Positions 1 to 7,125 of a stretch of 13,486 nt of DNA are shown here, one piece after another; position 1 is the first letter of the stretch; each line of letters opens with the position of its first letter. Where the stretch lies: contig DNIF01000143.1 in the NCBI GenBank assembly GCA_003485715.1, forward strand, positions 1 through 13,486, written 5' to 3'. Origin of the DNA: Gammaproteobacteria bacterium. Its GTDB lineage: Bacteria; Pseudomonadota; Gammaproteobacteria; UBA7966. The notes under the pieces are model-generated. The model was given only the letters and a program-made list of their open reading frames with translations. It did no database searches and was not told where the DNA came from. Made by a program: the position numbers and the translations under genes.

Positions 1-2040
1 GCCCCCGCGCTCCACCGCACGCCGACTCTGCGCCAGTTCCGCGTGCGACACCGGCAGTCCGGCGTAGCGGGCGCGTTCGTACAGGCCGGCGAAACCCTGC
101 AGGGCCGGTGCGCTCGAGGCATCCGCGCGCGCGAGGCGCGCCAGCCAGGCGAGCGGCGGTTCGTGGGCGGGCCGGGCGAGGCCGCGCCGGGCGTAGTGGC
201 GCTCGAGTGCCCGCAGGGCGCGGCGGGCGGCGTCCGGGGGGCGTTCGGCGTTGCGCCAGCGTCCGGCCAGCCACCACCCGAGCCCGGTGAGCAGCAGCAC
301 GGCAGTGACGGCCAGCGCGAGCCAGACAGCAAGGCGCGGCACACTGGGTTCAGGCAGGCCCATGTTCGCCAGTAGCCGCCGCTGGCGGCCCTGATCGAAT
401 CCGAGCACCCACTGGTTCCAGGCGTTCTGCAGGGCGTCGATCTGCATCCACATGCCGTGCAGTGCCGGGGCATCGACCAGCCCGCCTGCCAGCGCCGGTA
501 CGGCCTCGCCGACGCCGCGCTCGATGCGTTCGGGTGCGACCGCCGCCGTGGGGTCCACTCGCACCCAGCCGTGGCCGTCGCGCCAGACCTCGGCCCAGGC
601 GTGGGCATCGCGTTGCCGGACCAGCAGGTAACCGCCGACGGCGTTCCATTGCCCGCCCTGGTAACCGGTGACCACGCGGGCCGGCACTCCGGCAGCGCGC
701 ATCAGCACGACGAAGGCGGCGGCGTAGTGCTCGCAGAAGCCGCGCCGTGAGACGAAGAGGAAGTCGTCCACCGGATCGCCCTCCGGCTGTGGCGGGCGCA
801 GCGTGTAGTGGAATTCCTCGCCGCGAAAATGGGCGAGCGCCGCATCGACCAGGGCCATGGTCAGCTCCGGCTGGGGCCCTGGAGGCACGGAACCCGACGG
901 CCTTGCCTCCTCGAGCGCGCGGCGCCAGCCGAGGGCCAGGGCGCGGGCACCGGTGAAGGCCCCTGCCGGCAATTCGAGCCCGAGCCGCTGCTCGAGCGGC
1001 GACAGGGTTCCGGTCGCGGCAGTCGCCGTGGCCGTGGCCCGGTACTGCGTCCGCCGTTCGAGCGGGCGGGGCCAGCGCACGGTGAGATCCCGCGCCATGC
1101 GCGTACCTGCCGGGATGCTGACCGGCCAGTCGAGCAGGAAGGCCCAGCGCTGCTGATGCGCCTCCAGGGTCACGGTGTAGTCGATGCGAGGGCCGTCACC
1201 CGGCTCGACCAGCACCGCTGGCTCGGTCTCCATGCGCGGTTCCACCCGCCAGATGCGTCCGTCCGTGCGCCACAGCACGGGGCCACGGAAGTAGCGTACG
1301 GCTGGGGGCGGCAGGTCGCCGACGAAACTCGCCCGAAAGACCACCTCATCGGAGAGGGTCAGCTCACTGATGCTGCCGGGATCCATGCTGTCGGACAGCC
1401 CGGAGCGCGCCGCAAAGGCATCCTGCGGCAGGCCCCAGAGCGGCCCGGATGGGCGTGGGAACAACAACCAGGCCACGAGCAGCACCGGCAGGGCCTGCGC
1501 CAGCAAAAGTGCCACCAGGCGCACACGGGTCCGGAGGTCTTCCACGCGCTCGGGATCGTGCGCGGCCGACAGGGCCACGAGGGCAAGCAGCAGCACCCCC
1601 AGCGTATGCAGGGCGGTGAGCGGCGTCTGCGAATGGAAGAAGGCCGTGACCAACAAGAACAGCAGCAGCAGGAAGACCCGGTGTACGTCCGCGCGTGTCC
1701 TGAACTCCAGCAGCTTCAGGCCGGCCAGCGCCACCAGCAGGGCGACACCCGCCTCGCGCCCCAGCCCCCCGCTGCTGGCAATCACGTACACGAAGAGGCC
1801 GCCGGCGAGGACGAACTTGAGCAGCAACAACGCCGGGCGGTCACGCGCGGGCAGTGGCCAGCGGCCCCACCAGGCCCCGGTTCGCCACAGGAGGGCAAGG
1901 CTGAAGGCAGCCAGGGCGACGAAGGGCAGACGCGCCAGATGCGGCAGCGCAGCGGCGAGGACAGCCGCCAGCAGCAGGCCGGTCTCGAGACCGCCGGCGG
2001 CGGACGTGGCGCTGCCCCCCTCCGCCGCGATCCGTCTCAC
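1..2040 (-). CDS. tgpA: TgpA-type membrane transglutaminase (DUF3488 / transglutaminase-like / DUF4129), 3' end outside window
   Basis: Reading the minus strand from a GTG at 2040 gives 680 codons open to base 1, so the stop lies just beyond the window. Family members are about 650-680 residues, so probably only a few residues are missing. The N-terminal ~200 residues form several hydrophobic helices (about 21-50, 68-88, 101-115, 121-135, 143-160, 176-195) with the family signature LKLLEFRTRADVH. A periplasmic region contains the transglutaminase core. Its triad is visible as Cys436 in RRGFCEHYA, His480 in DAHAWAEVW and Asp496 in RVDPTAA. A further helix near 569-590 precedes the cytoplasmic DUF4129-like tail. 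TgpA of Pseudomonas is an inner-membrane protein with a periplasmic transglutaminase domain; its natural substrate is not settled. The GTG overlaps the DUF58 stop as GTGA, which suggests translational coupling. Family assignment is firm; the biological role is not. Confidence 0.93.
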   Translation of the reverse strand, partial: MRRIAAEGGSATSAAGGLETGLLLAAVLAAALPHLARLPFVALAAFSLALLWRTGAWWGRWPLPARDRPALLLLKFVLAGGLFVYVIASSGGLGREAGVALLVALAGLKLLEFRTRADVHRVFLLLLFLLVTAFFHSQTPLTALHTLGVLLLALVALSAAHDPERVEDLRTRVRLVALLLAQALPVLLVAWLLFPRPSGPLWGLPQDAFAARSGLSDSMDPGSISELTLSDEVVFRASFVGDLPPPAVRYFRGPVLWRTDGRIWRVEPRMETEPAVLVEPGDGPRIDYTVTLEAHQQRWAFLLDWPVSIPAGTRMARDLTVRWPRPLERRTQYRATATATAATGTLSPLEQRLGLELPAGAFTGARALALGWRRALEEARPSGSVPPGPQPELTMALVDAALAHFRGEEFHYTLRPPQPEGDPVDDFLFVSRRGFCEHYAAAFVVLMRAAGVPARVVTGYQGGQWNAVGGYLLVRQRDAHAWAEVWRDGHGWVRVDPTAAVAPERIERGVGEAVPALAGGLVDAPALHGMWMQIDALQNAWNQWVLGFDQGRQRRLLANMGLPEPSVPRLAVWLALAVTAVLLLTGLGWWLAGRWRNAERPPDAARRALRALERHYARRGLARPAHEPPLAWLARLARADASSAPALQGFAGLYERARYAGLPVSHAELAQSRRAVERGG

Positions 2041-2987
2041 GCGGGGTGCCCATACAGGGCGAGCGCGGCCATAACGGCCTCGCGGTGCGGGCCTCCGGTG
2101 GCCGGGGCGCGGAAACTCCCGGGTAGCCGCAGGCCGTAGGGCTCCCCTGCCCGATCAGCGGCCAGCACCCAGGCCGCAAGTTGCGACAGCCGCGCCTCCG
2201 GATCGCCGAGTGTCACGGTGTCGTCCCAGTCGAACACCCGAACGGGCTCGCCGCTGCCGAAGCACTTCACCGGTGGCGCGCGGCCTGGCCGCCAGGCACG
2301 CCAGGCGAGCCGTTTGAGCGGGTCGCCCGGGCGATAGGCCGCAAGACCGCGAAACTCATCTGCACCCGGGGTCGATCCGCCGCTCGCCCCGGCCCCTAGG
2401 GTGCTGGCGACAACCGGAGGCGACAGGCGGTCGACGACCGTCGGCCACACCAGAACCTCTCCGCCCGGGTCGAGCACTGTCCAGGCACGGAACAAGCCGA
2501 GCGGATAGCGCGTGACGAGTTGCAGACGCGGCAGGACGAGGCGGCCCCGGGTCGGCGCCGGCCACGGGAGTTCGATCGTCACGCCGGAGCGACCGGCAGG
2601 CAGACCGAAGCGGCGCTGAAGGGTCTGGGCACGCCGACCCGTGCGGGCACGCGCGCTGAGCTCGAGGTCGGGACGGGGGCGACCATCCGCGGCGACCACT
2701 GTCCAGGCGAGCCTGGCCGTGTCTCCGGCATGCACGGGCGGCACGGGCCTCAGGCGCAGCGTGAGGCCAAGCAGGTTGCCCTGGGTATGGAGCGGCGTCA
2801 CGAGCAACACCCCGACGAGCAGAAAAACGAGCGCATAGGCGAGGGCGGCGGCGTAATTGATTGCGCCGATCAGCATCACCAGCAGGGCCAGGAGCAGCGC
2901 CCAGCCTTCGGCGCTCGGCAGGATGTAGACACGGCCCGCCCGAACGGGAACGGACAGTCCCGGGGAGGGCTCCGGACCCGGGGTCAT
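2037..2987 (-). CDS. DUF58 domain membrane protein (partner of TgpA)
   Basis: The product is 316 residues from an ATG at 2987. Two adjacent hydrophobic helices (about 28-45 and 47-64) are followed by an extracytoplasmic or cytosolic beta-rich stretch. The DUF58 core is near 208-245, containing DEFRGLAAYRPGDPLKRLAWRAW, which matches the family pattern of a short D-x-x-G-L-x-x-Y-x-x-G-D motif followed by a basic W. DUF58 proteins have a vWA-like fold and are usually encoded with a MoxR AAA+ ATPase and a transglutaminase-like protein. Here tgpA follows with a GTGA overlap, but the gene just upstream is ilvA, not moxR. The start is uncertain: the frame stays open to a TTG at 3053 (338 residues) with an in-frame GTG between, and no candidate has a good Shine-Dalgarno. 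I chose the ATG because it places the first helix near the N terminus, as in relatives. The molecular function is unknown. Confidence 0.88.
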   Translation of the reverse strand: MTPGPEPSPGLSVPVRAGRVYILPSAEGWALLLALLVMLIGAINYAAALAYALVFLLVGVLLVTPLHTQGNLLGLTLRLRPVPPVHAGDTARLAWTVVAADGRPRPDLELSARARTGRRAQTLQRRFGLPAGRSGVTIELPWPAPTRGRLVLPRLQLVTRYPLGLFRAWTVLDPGGEVLVWPTVVDRLSPPVVASTLGAGASGGSTPGADEFRGLAAYRPGDPLKRLAWRAWRPGRAPPVKCFGSGEPVRVFDWDDTVTLGDPEARLSQLAAWVLAADRAGEPYGLRLPGSFRAPATGGPHREAVMAALALYGHPA

Positions 2988-3074
2988 GGCCGGCGACGAA
3001 GTACCCACCAGAGCGGAGGTGGCGGCATGGCGCCGGGATGACCGGTAGAGCAAGGGGCGTCCACCGCAGCTACG

Positions 3075-4595
3075 TCAGGCACGGCCCAGGAACATCCGGT
3101 AGGCCGGATTGGCCGTCTCCTCGGCGTAGACCATGCCGAGTTCATCGACCAGCGCCGCAAAGTCGGCCCGGTCGGCGGGCGGGACCTGCACTCCGACCAG
3201 CACCCGCCCGTAGGCCGCGCCGTGGTTGCGGTAGTGGAACAGGCTGATGTTCCGGTGCGAGCCGAGTCGGGTCAGGAAGTGCAGCAGGGCACCAGGTCGC
3301 TCGGGGAATTCGAAGCGATAGACGACCTCGTCCACCACCCCCGTGGCGTGGCCGCCGACCATGTAGCGCACATGCATCTTGGCGAGTTCGTCCCCGGATA
3401 GATCGGTCACCGGATAGCCGCGTTCGCCGAGCTGGGCGATGAGCTGCTCGCGCTCGGCGGCACCCTGACGCAGGCGGACTCCGGCAAAGACATGGGCCTC
3501 CTGGGCATCGGCGTAGCGGTAGTTGAACTCGGTGATCCCGCGCGAACCCAGGGCCTCACAAAAGCCGCGGAAGGCACCGGGTCGCTCCGGCAGCCGCACG
3601 CCCAGCAGGGCCTCGCGCTGCTCGCCGAGCTCCGCCAGCTCGGCGATGTGACGCAGACGATCGAAGTTGACGTTCGCGCCCGAAAGGATGGCGACCAGTC
3701 GCTTGCCGGGCTCCCTACCGCGGGCGACCTGCTGCTTGAGTCCGGCCAGCGCCAGGGCCCCGGCCGGCTCGGCCACGGTGCGGAGATCTTCGTGGATGTC
3801 CTTGATCGCGGCGCAGATCTCGTCGTTGCTTACGGTGATGCAGTCGTCGAGGCAAGCCTGGGCGATGCGAAAGCATTCGGCGCCAACCATGCGCACGGCC
3901 GCACCGTCGGCGAAGATCCCGACCTGCTCCAGACGCACGGGGTGGCCGGCCGCCAGCGCCGCCACCATGCTCGGCGCCTCCGCAGGTTCCACCCCGATGA
4001 TGCGCACCTGCGGCATGAGGGCCTTGAGGTAGGCACCGATTCCTGCCACCAGGCCACCGCCGCCCACGGGCACGTAGACCGCATCGAGCGGGCCGCGATG
4101 CTGGCGCAGGATCTCCATGCCCACCGTGCCCTGACCGGCAATCACCAGCGGGTGGTCGAAGGGCGGCACCCAGGTGAGGCCCTCCTCTGCCCCGATCTGG
4201 TGCGCGTGTTCGGCGGCCGCGTCGTAGTTGCTGCCGTGCAGGACCACCTCGCCCCCCAGCCGCCGGGTGGCATCGATCTTGATCTCGGGGGTGGTCTTCG
4301 GCATCACGATGACTGCCCGCACACCCAGCCGCAAGGCCGCGAGCGCCACACCCTGGGCGTGGTTACCCGCCGAGGCCGCAACCACGCCCCGCGCACGCTC
4401 GACCTCGTTCAGGGAGGCCATGAGGGTATAGGCCCCACGCAGCTTGTACGAAAAAACGGGCTGCAGGTCTTCGCGCTTGAGCCAGACATCAGTGCCGAGG
4501 CGACGCGAGATCTCGGGCATCGGGTCGAGAGGGGTCTCGCGCGCCACATCGTAGACAGGCGCGCGCAGGATGCGGGGCAGGTAGTCGTCGAGCAT
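3075..4595 (-). CDS. ilvA: Threonine ammonia-lyase, biosynthetic (threonine deaminase)
   Basis: This PLP enzyme converts L-threonine to 2-oxobutanoate and ammonia, the committed step of isoleucine synthesis in the cytosol. The protein is 506 residues from the ATG at 4595, close to the ~510 of the E. coli enzyme. The PLP lysine is Lys51 in FSYKLRGAY, the substrate loop is SAGNHAQG at 75-82, and the PLP phosphate loop is the GGGG at 178-181. Two ACT-like regulatory domains follow (about 325-400 and 418-495), each containing an ERPGA motif. This marks the long, isoleucine-inhibited biosynthetic form rather than the short catabolic TdcB form. The frame extends upstream to a GTG at 4649, but residues just after 4595 (LRAPVYDVARETPL) match the usual N terminus, so I prefer the ATG even though it lacks a clear Shine-Dalgarno. 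It is divergent from rpiA and may be co-transcribed with the DUF58 and tgpA genes downstream. Confidence 0.97.
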   Translation of the reverse strand: MLDDYLPRILRAPVYDVARETPLDPMPEISRRLGTDVWLKREDLQPVFSYKLRGAYTLMASLNEVERARGVVAASAGNHAQGVALAALRLGVRAVIVMPKTTPEIKIDATRRLGGEVVLHGSNYDAAAEHAHQIGAEEGLTWVPPFDHPLVIAGQGTVGMEILRQHRGPLDAVYVPVGGGGLVAGIGAYLKALMPQVRIIGVEPAEAPSMVAALAAGHPVRLEQVGIFADGAAVRMVGAECFRIAQACLDDCITVSNDEICAAIKDIHEDLRTVAEPAGALALAGLKQQVARGREPGKRLVAILSGANVNFDRLRHIAELAELGEQREALLGVRLPERPGAFRGFCEALGSRGITEFNYRYADAQEAHVFAGVRLRQGAAEREQLIAQLGERGYPVTDLSGDELAKMHVRYMVGGHATGVVDEVVYRFEFPERPGALLHFLTRLGSHRNISLFHYRNHGAAYGRVLVGVQVPPADRADFAALVDELGMVYAEETANPAYRMFLGRA

Positions 4596-4688
4596 GGTCA
4601 GCCACGATAGCACCGGGCCGGGGGTGGACCTACTATCCCGGCGGTACACACGAAACGAACCGCCCTACGGCTGCGAGGAAGGCAGAGC
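4596..4688. promoter_or_regulatory. Divergent ilvA/rpiA promoter region (inferred)
   Basis: The 93 bp between the two start codons must hold, or lie close to, promoters for both directions. A TACTAT at 4631-4636 on the plus strand resembles a -10 box for rpiA, but I see no good -35 at the right distance. On the minus strand only weak -10-like strings are present. An inverted repeat GCCGGG (4617-4622) / CCCGGC (4637-4642) flanks the TACTAT and could be an operator or a chance product of high G+C. I see no attenuator-like leader peptide for ilvA. Confidence 0.4.
4675..4679 (+). promoter_or_regulatory. rpiA ribosome binding site
   Basis: GAGGA lies 9 bases before the ATG at 4689. It is one of the clearest Shine-Dalgarno sites in the window and fixes the rpiA start. 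Confidence 0.75.
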
Positions 4689-5357
4689 ATGGCAAACGAC
4701 GACCAGAAACGCCGCGCCGCGGAACGTGCGCTAAACCGCGTGCGCCCCGGAATGGTGCTCGGCGTGGGCACCGGCAGCACGGTCAATCACTTCATCGACG
4801 CCCTGGGCCGGAGTGGTGAGCGGCTCGAGGCGGTGGTGGCGAGCTCCGAGGCCACGGCCCGGCGACTGCGCGCACTCGATCTGCCGCTCACCGACCTCAA
4901 TCAGGTGCCGGGGATCGACCTCTACGTGGACGGTGCGGACGAGGTCAACGCCCACCTGCAGCTCATCAAGGGCGGGGGCGGCGCGCTCACCCGCGAAAAG
5001 ATCTGCGCGGTGGCGGCCCGGGAGTTCATCTGCATCGTGGATGCGGCCAAGCGCGTGCCGGTGCTCGGTGCCTTCCGCGTGCCGGTGGAGGTGCTGCCCA
5101 TGGCGCAGTCGCTCACCGCCCGCGCCCTGATGAAGCTCGGCGGGATGCCGGAGCTGCGCATCGGCGCCACCACCGATAACGGCAACGTGCTCCTCGACGT
5201 GGATTTCGGCCATATCCTCGATCCGCTCGGGCTCGAGCGCGCGGTGAAGTCACTCACGGGCGTGGTAGAAGTGGGGATCTTCGCCACCCGACGCGCGGAT
5301 CGACTGCTGGTCGGCACCGCCGCCGGGGTGGAAGAGGTCACGCTGCCTGCCGGCTGA
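4689..5357 (+). CDS. rpiA: Ribose-5-phosphate isomerase A
   Basis: RpiA interconverts ribose 5-phosphate and ribulose 5-phosphate in the non-oxidative pentose phosphate pathway. The protein is 222 residues, against 219 in E. coli. The phosphate-binding loop is GVGTGST at 25-31. The active-site residues known from E. coli RpiA occur at the same numbers: Asp81 and Asp84 in DGADE, Lys94, and the catalytic Glu103 in LTREK, preceded by the KGGGG stretch. The start is fixed by a Shine-Dalgarno at 4675-4679 and by the conserved length. It is transcribed away from ilvA, an arrangement seen in many gammaproteobacteria. There is no obvious intrinsic terminator after the stop; a REP-like palindrome sits about 100 bp downstream. 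Confidence 0.98.
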   Translation: MANDDQKRRAAERALNRVRPGMVLGVGTGSTVNHFIDALGRSGERLEAVVASSEATARRLRALDLPLTDLNQVPGIDLYVDGADEVNAHLQLIKGGGGALTREKICAVAAREFICIVDAAKRVPVLGAFRVPVEVLPMAQSLTARALMKLGGMPELRIGATTDNGNVLLDVDFGHILDPLGLERAVKSLTGVVEVGIFATRRADRLLVGTAAGVEEVTLPAG

Positions 5358-5431
5358 GCACGTGTGGGGAGATCTGCTGTGCGCCCCGATTGCTGCGTTG
5401 GACGGTCGGCGGTGCTAGCTTCTGGCTGCAG

Positions 5432-5484
5432 CCGTCATCCCCGTGCAGACCACACCGTCATCCCCGCCTGCGCGGGGGATGACG
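5432..5484. repeat. REP-like palindrome with a duplicated left arm
   Basis: CGTCATCCCC (5456-5465) and GGGGATGACG (5475-5484) form a perfect 10-bp inverted repeat around a 9-base loop. The 12-mer CCGTCATCCCCG occurs at 5432-5443 and again at 5455-5466, 23 bases apart, so the left arm is present twice. Palindromes beginning GTCATCCCCGC are a common class of dispersed REP-type intergenic element in proteobacteria. No T-run follows, so it is a poor intrinsic terminator, though it could protect the rpiA mRNA 3' end. The second arm ends about 20 bases before the DUF2905 start codon. Confidence 0.65.
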
Positions 5485-5504
5485 AATGCCCTGGGGAAAC
5501 GGTC

Positions 5505-5705
5505 ATGGCTCGAGTACTCATCATCGCAGGCCTCGCCCTGGTGGCGATCGGCCTCGCCTGGCCGTGGCTTGCGCGCCTGCCTCTGGGGCGTCTGCCCGGC
5601 GACCTCCACTACCAGCGCGATGGCGTCAGTATTTTCCTACCGCTCGGCACCGGGCTGGTGTTGAGCGTGCTCCTTTCGCTGCTGCTCTGGGTGTTCCGGC
5701 GTTGA
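5505..5705 (+). CDS. DUF2905 family small membrane protein
   Basis: This 66-residue protein starts at the ATG at 5505, preceded by GGGGA (5493-5497) at a suitable distance. The frame is open further upstream, but that part reads through the REP-like palindrome and is not protein-like. Two hydrophobic helices (about 4-20 and 45-63) surround a short loop with RLPLGRLPGDLHYQRDG. The GRLPGD motif and the terminal LLLWVFRR are typical of DUF2905. The family is widespread, always small, and of unknown function; it is presumably an inner-membrane protein. It lies 147 bp downstream of rpiA on the same strand and converges with the kinase gene, whose stop is 31 bp beyond. Family assignment is confident; no role can be inferred from its neighbours. 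Confidence 0.87.
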   Translation: MARVLIIAGLALVAIGLAWPWLARLPLGRLPGDLHYQRDGVSIFLPLGTGLVLSVLLSLLLWVFRR

Positions 5706-5736
5706 GGTCGGTGCACGCCTCCTCGCGAGGGCCCGA

Positions 5737-7044
5737 TCAGCGCGCGGCAGCCAGCGCCTCCAGGGTCTTCCACTGCCGCTCGGCCAAGGCCGTGCCCAGG
5801 GCCTGGGCGAAGCGCATCTGGCAGGCCAGCGAGGCCCATTCCCTTGCCGGCGCGCTGAGGGTAAGCACCTCGGCAGTCTCCAGCGCGGTCAGTGTGAGGC
5901 CGCGGGCACGACCGGTGGCGTAGGCCACTTCGCCGAGAGACTCACCGGCCGCAGCAACGTACAAGCGCCGGCCTTGCAGTGACACGGCCAGCGATCCGCG
6001 CAGCACGATGTGTAGCGAACAGGCCTCCTCCAGCGTGGACTCCTGGGCCACGGTCTGCCAGCGCCCGGCCTTCAGGACCTCGCGCAGGTCATTCGGGGCA
6101 AAGCCTGCGAACCAGCCGAGCCCACGCAGCACGGCCAGTTGCTCCGCCTCGGGGAGGCTGGCCACCCCGGAGCCGAGGTCCTTCATGGCCGCGTCGAGGG
6201 CCGTAACCAGGGCGGCGGCCGAGGGCAAGCGTTGGGCCGGATCCTTGCGCAGGCAGCGGTCTACCACGGCCGTGACGGCCGGTGGCAGTTCGGGGCGCAG
6301 TTCGGTGAGCGGCAGTGGGTCGCTGTTCAGCAGCTTGTTGAGCAGGGCGGTCAGCCCGCGCGCCTCGAAGGCACGGCGGCCGGAGAGCAACTCGTACATC
6401 ACGCAGCCGAGCGAGAAGACATCCGAGCGTGGGCTGAGGTCGTCGTCGCGCGCCTGCTCGGGCGACATGTATTGGGGTGAGCCAAACCAGCCGAGCACCT
6501 GGGTCTCGTCACCCTGCAGACGCTGGGCGATGCCGAAATCGCCGACTTTCACCGCGCCTGAAGGCGTCAGCAGCAGGTTGGCGGGCTTGATATCGCGATG
6601 GATCACGCCATGTGCATGGGCGCAGACGAGGGCGTCGGCCGTCTGGCGCACGGCCTCGAGCACCTTCGGCACGGGCAGCAACTGCCCCTCTGTTGTGTGG
6701 TCCCGCAGCGTTCGCGAGCCCTCGACGAATTCCATCACCATGTAGGGACGGCCGGTGCTGTCCTCACCGGCATCGAAGACCCGCAGGATGTTCGGGTGGT
6801 CGAGCACTCCGGCCGAGCGGGCCTCGTTGAAGAACAGGCGCTTTGCCACTTCGAGGGAGCGATTGGAGCGGCCGCCGCCCTCGCCGGTAGCGACCTTGAT
6901 CGCCACCTCGCGGTCGACGAAGGGGTCGTGACCTCGGTAGACCACACCCATGGCACCGCGACCGGCAATCCCGGTGATCCGGTACTTGGCAATGAACTCG
7001 GGCAGCGCCTCGGCGGCGGCCTGTTCGTCAGCGGAATCAGTCAT
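5737..7044 (-). CDS. Serine/threonine protein kinase (PknB type) with C-terminal cyclic-nucleotide-binding-like domain
   Basis: The 435-residue protein has a complete Hanks-type kinase domain at about 20-285. Visible motifs are the glycine loop GRGAMG (28-33), Lys50 in VAIK, Glu74, the catalytic HRDIKPAN (149-156), DFG (169-171) and the activation-segment end SPEQ (194-197). HRD and DFG are intact, so it should be active; Arg before the catalytic Asp suggests activation by activation-loop phosphorylation. Residues about 300-415 look like a cNMP/CRP-type beta barrel. LHIVLRGSLAV and GESLGEVAYATGRARG (around 367-382) sit where the phosphate-binding cassette would be, but the cassette is divergent, so ligand binding is uncertain. 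No transmembrane segment or PASTA repeat is present, so the kinase should be cytosolic. It lies 81 bp downstream of the PilZ-DUF1631 gene on the same strand, probably in one operon. The start has no strong Shine-Dalgarno. Substrate unknown. Confidence 0.93.
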   Translation of the reverse strand: MTDSADEQAAAEALPEFIAKYRITGIAGRGAMGVVYRGHDPFVDREVAIKVATGEGGGRSNRSLEVAKRLFFNEARSAGVLDHPNILRVFDAGEDSTGRPYMVMEFVEGSRTLRDHTTEGQLLPVPKVLEAVRQTADALVCAHAHGVIHRDIKPANLLLTPSGAVKVGDFGIAQRLQGDETQVLGWFGSPQYMSPEQARDDDLSPRSDVFSLGCVMYELLSGRRAFEARGLTALLNKLLNSDPLPLTELRPELPPAVTAVVDRCLRKDPAQRLPSAAALVTALDAAMKDLGSGVASLPEAEQLAVLRGLGWFAGFAPNDLREVLKAGRWQTVAQESTLEEACSLHIVLRGSLAVSLQGRRLYVAAAGESLGEVAYATGRARGLTLTALETAEVLTLSAPAREWASLACQMRFAQALGTALAERQWKTLEALAAAR

Positions 7045-7125
7045 ACGTCACTTTCGTGCGGAGGAAATGCACCAAGGGGGTCCGTGCTCTTTGGAGATTA
7101 GCGGCATAACGACCACGGGAGCATT

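Noticed and set aside
808..2139. A 443-codon plus-strand open frame rich in Gln, Arg and Gly.
   Set aside because: It lies antisense to tgpA, whose frame has clear membrane helices and a catalytic triad. The Gln-rich composition is what results from reading Leu-rich (CTG) helices backwards, and no domain is recognisable.
3492..4610. A 372-codon plus-strand open frame.
   Set aside because: It is antisense to ilvA, which matches its family end to end. The frame is rich in His, Gly and Arg with no motif, and is typical of high-G+C shadow frames.
5721..5730. Palindrome CCTCGCGAGG between the convergent DUF2905 and kinase genes, considered as a bidirectional terminator.
   Set aside because: It folds into only 3-4 base pairs and has no flanking T-run on either strand.
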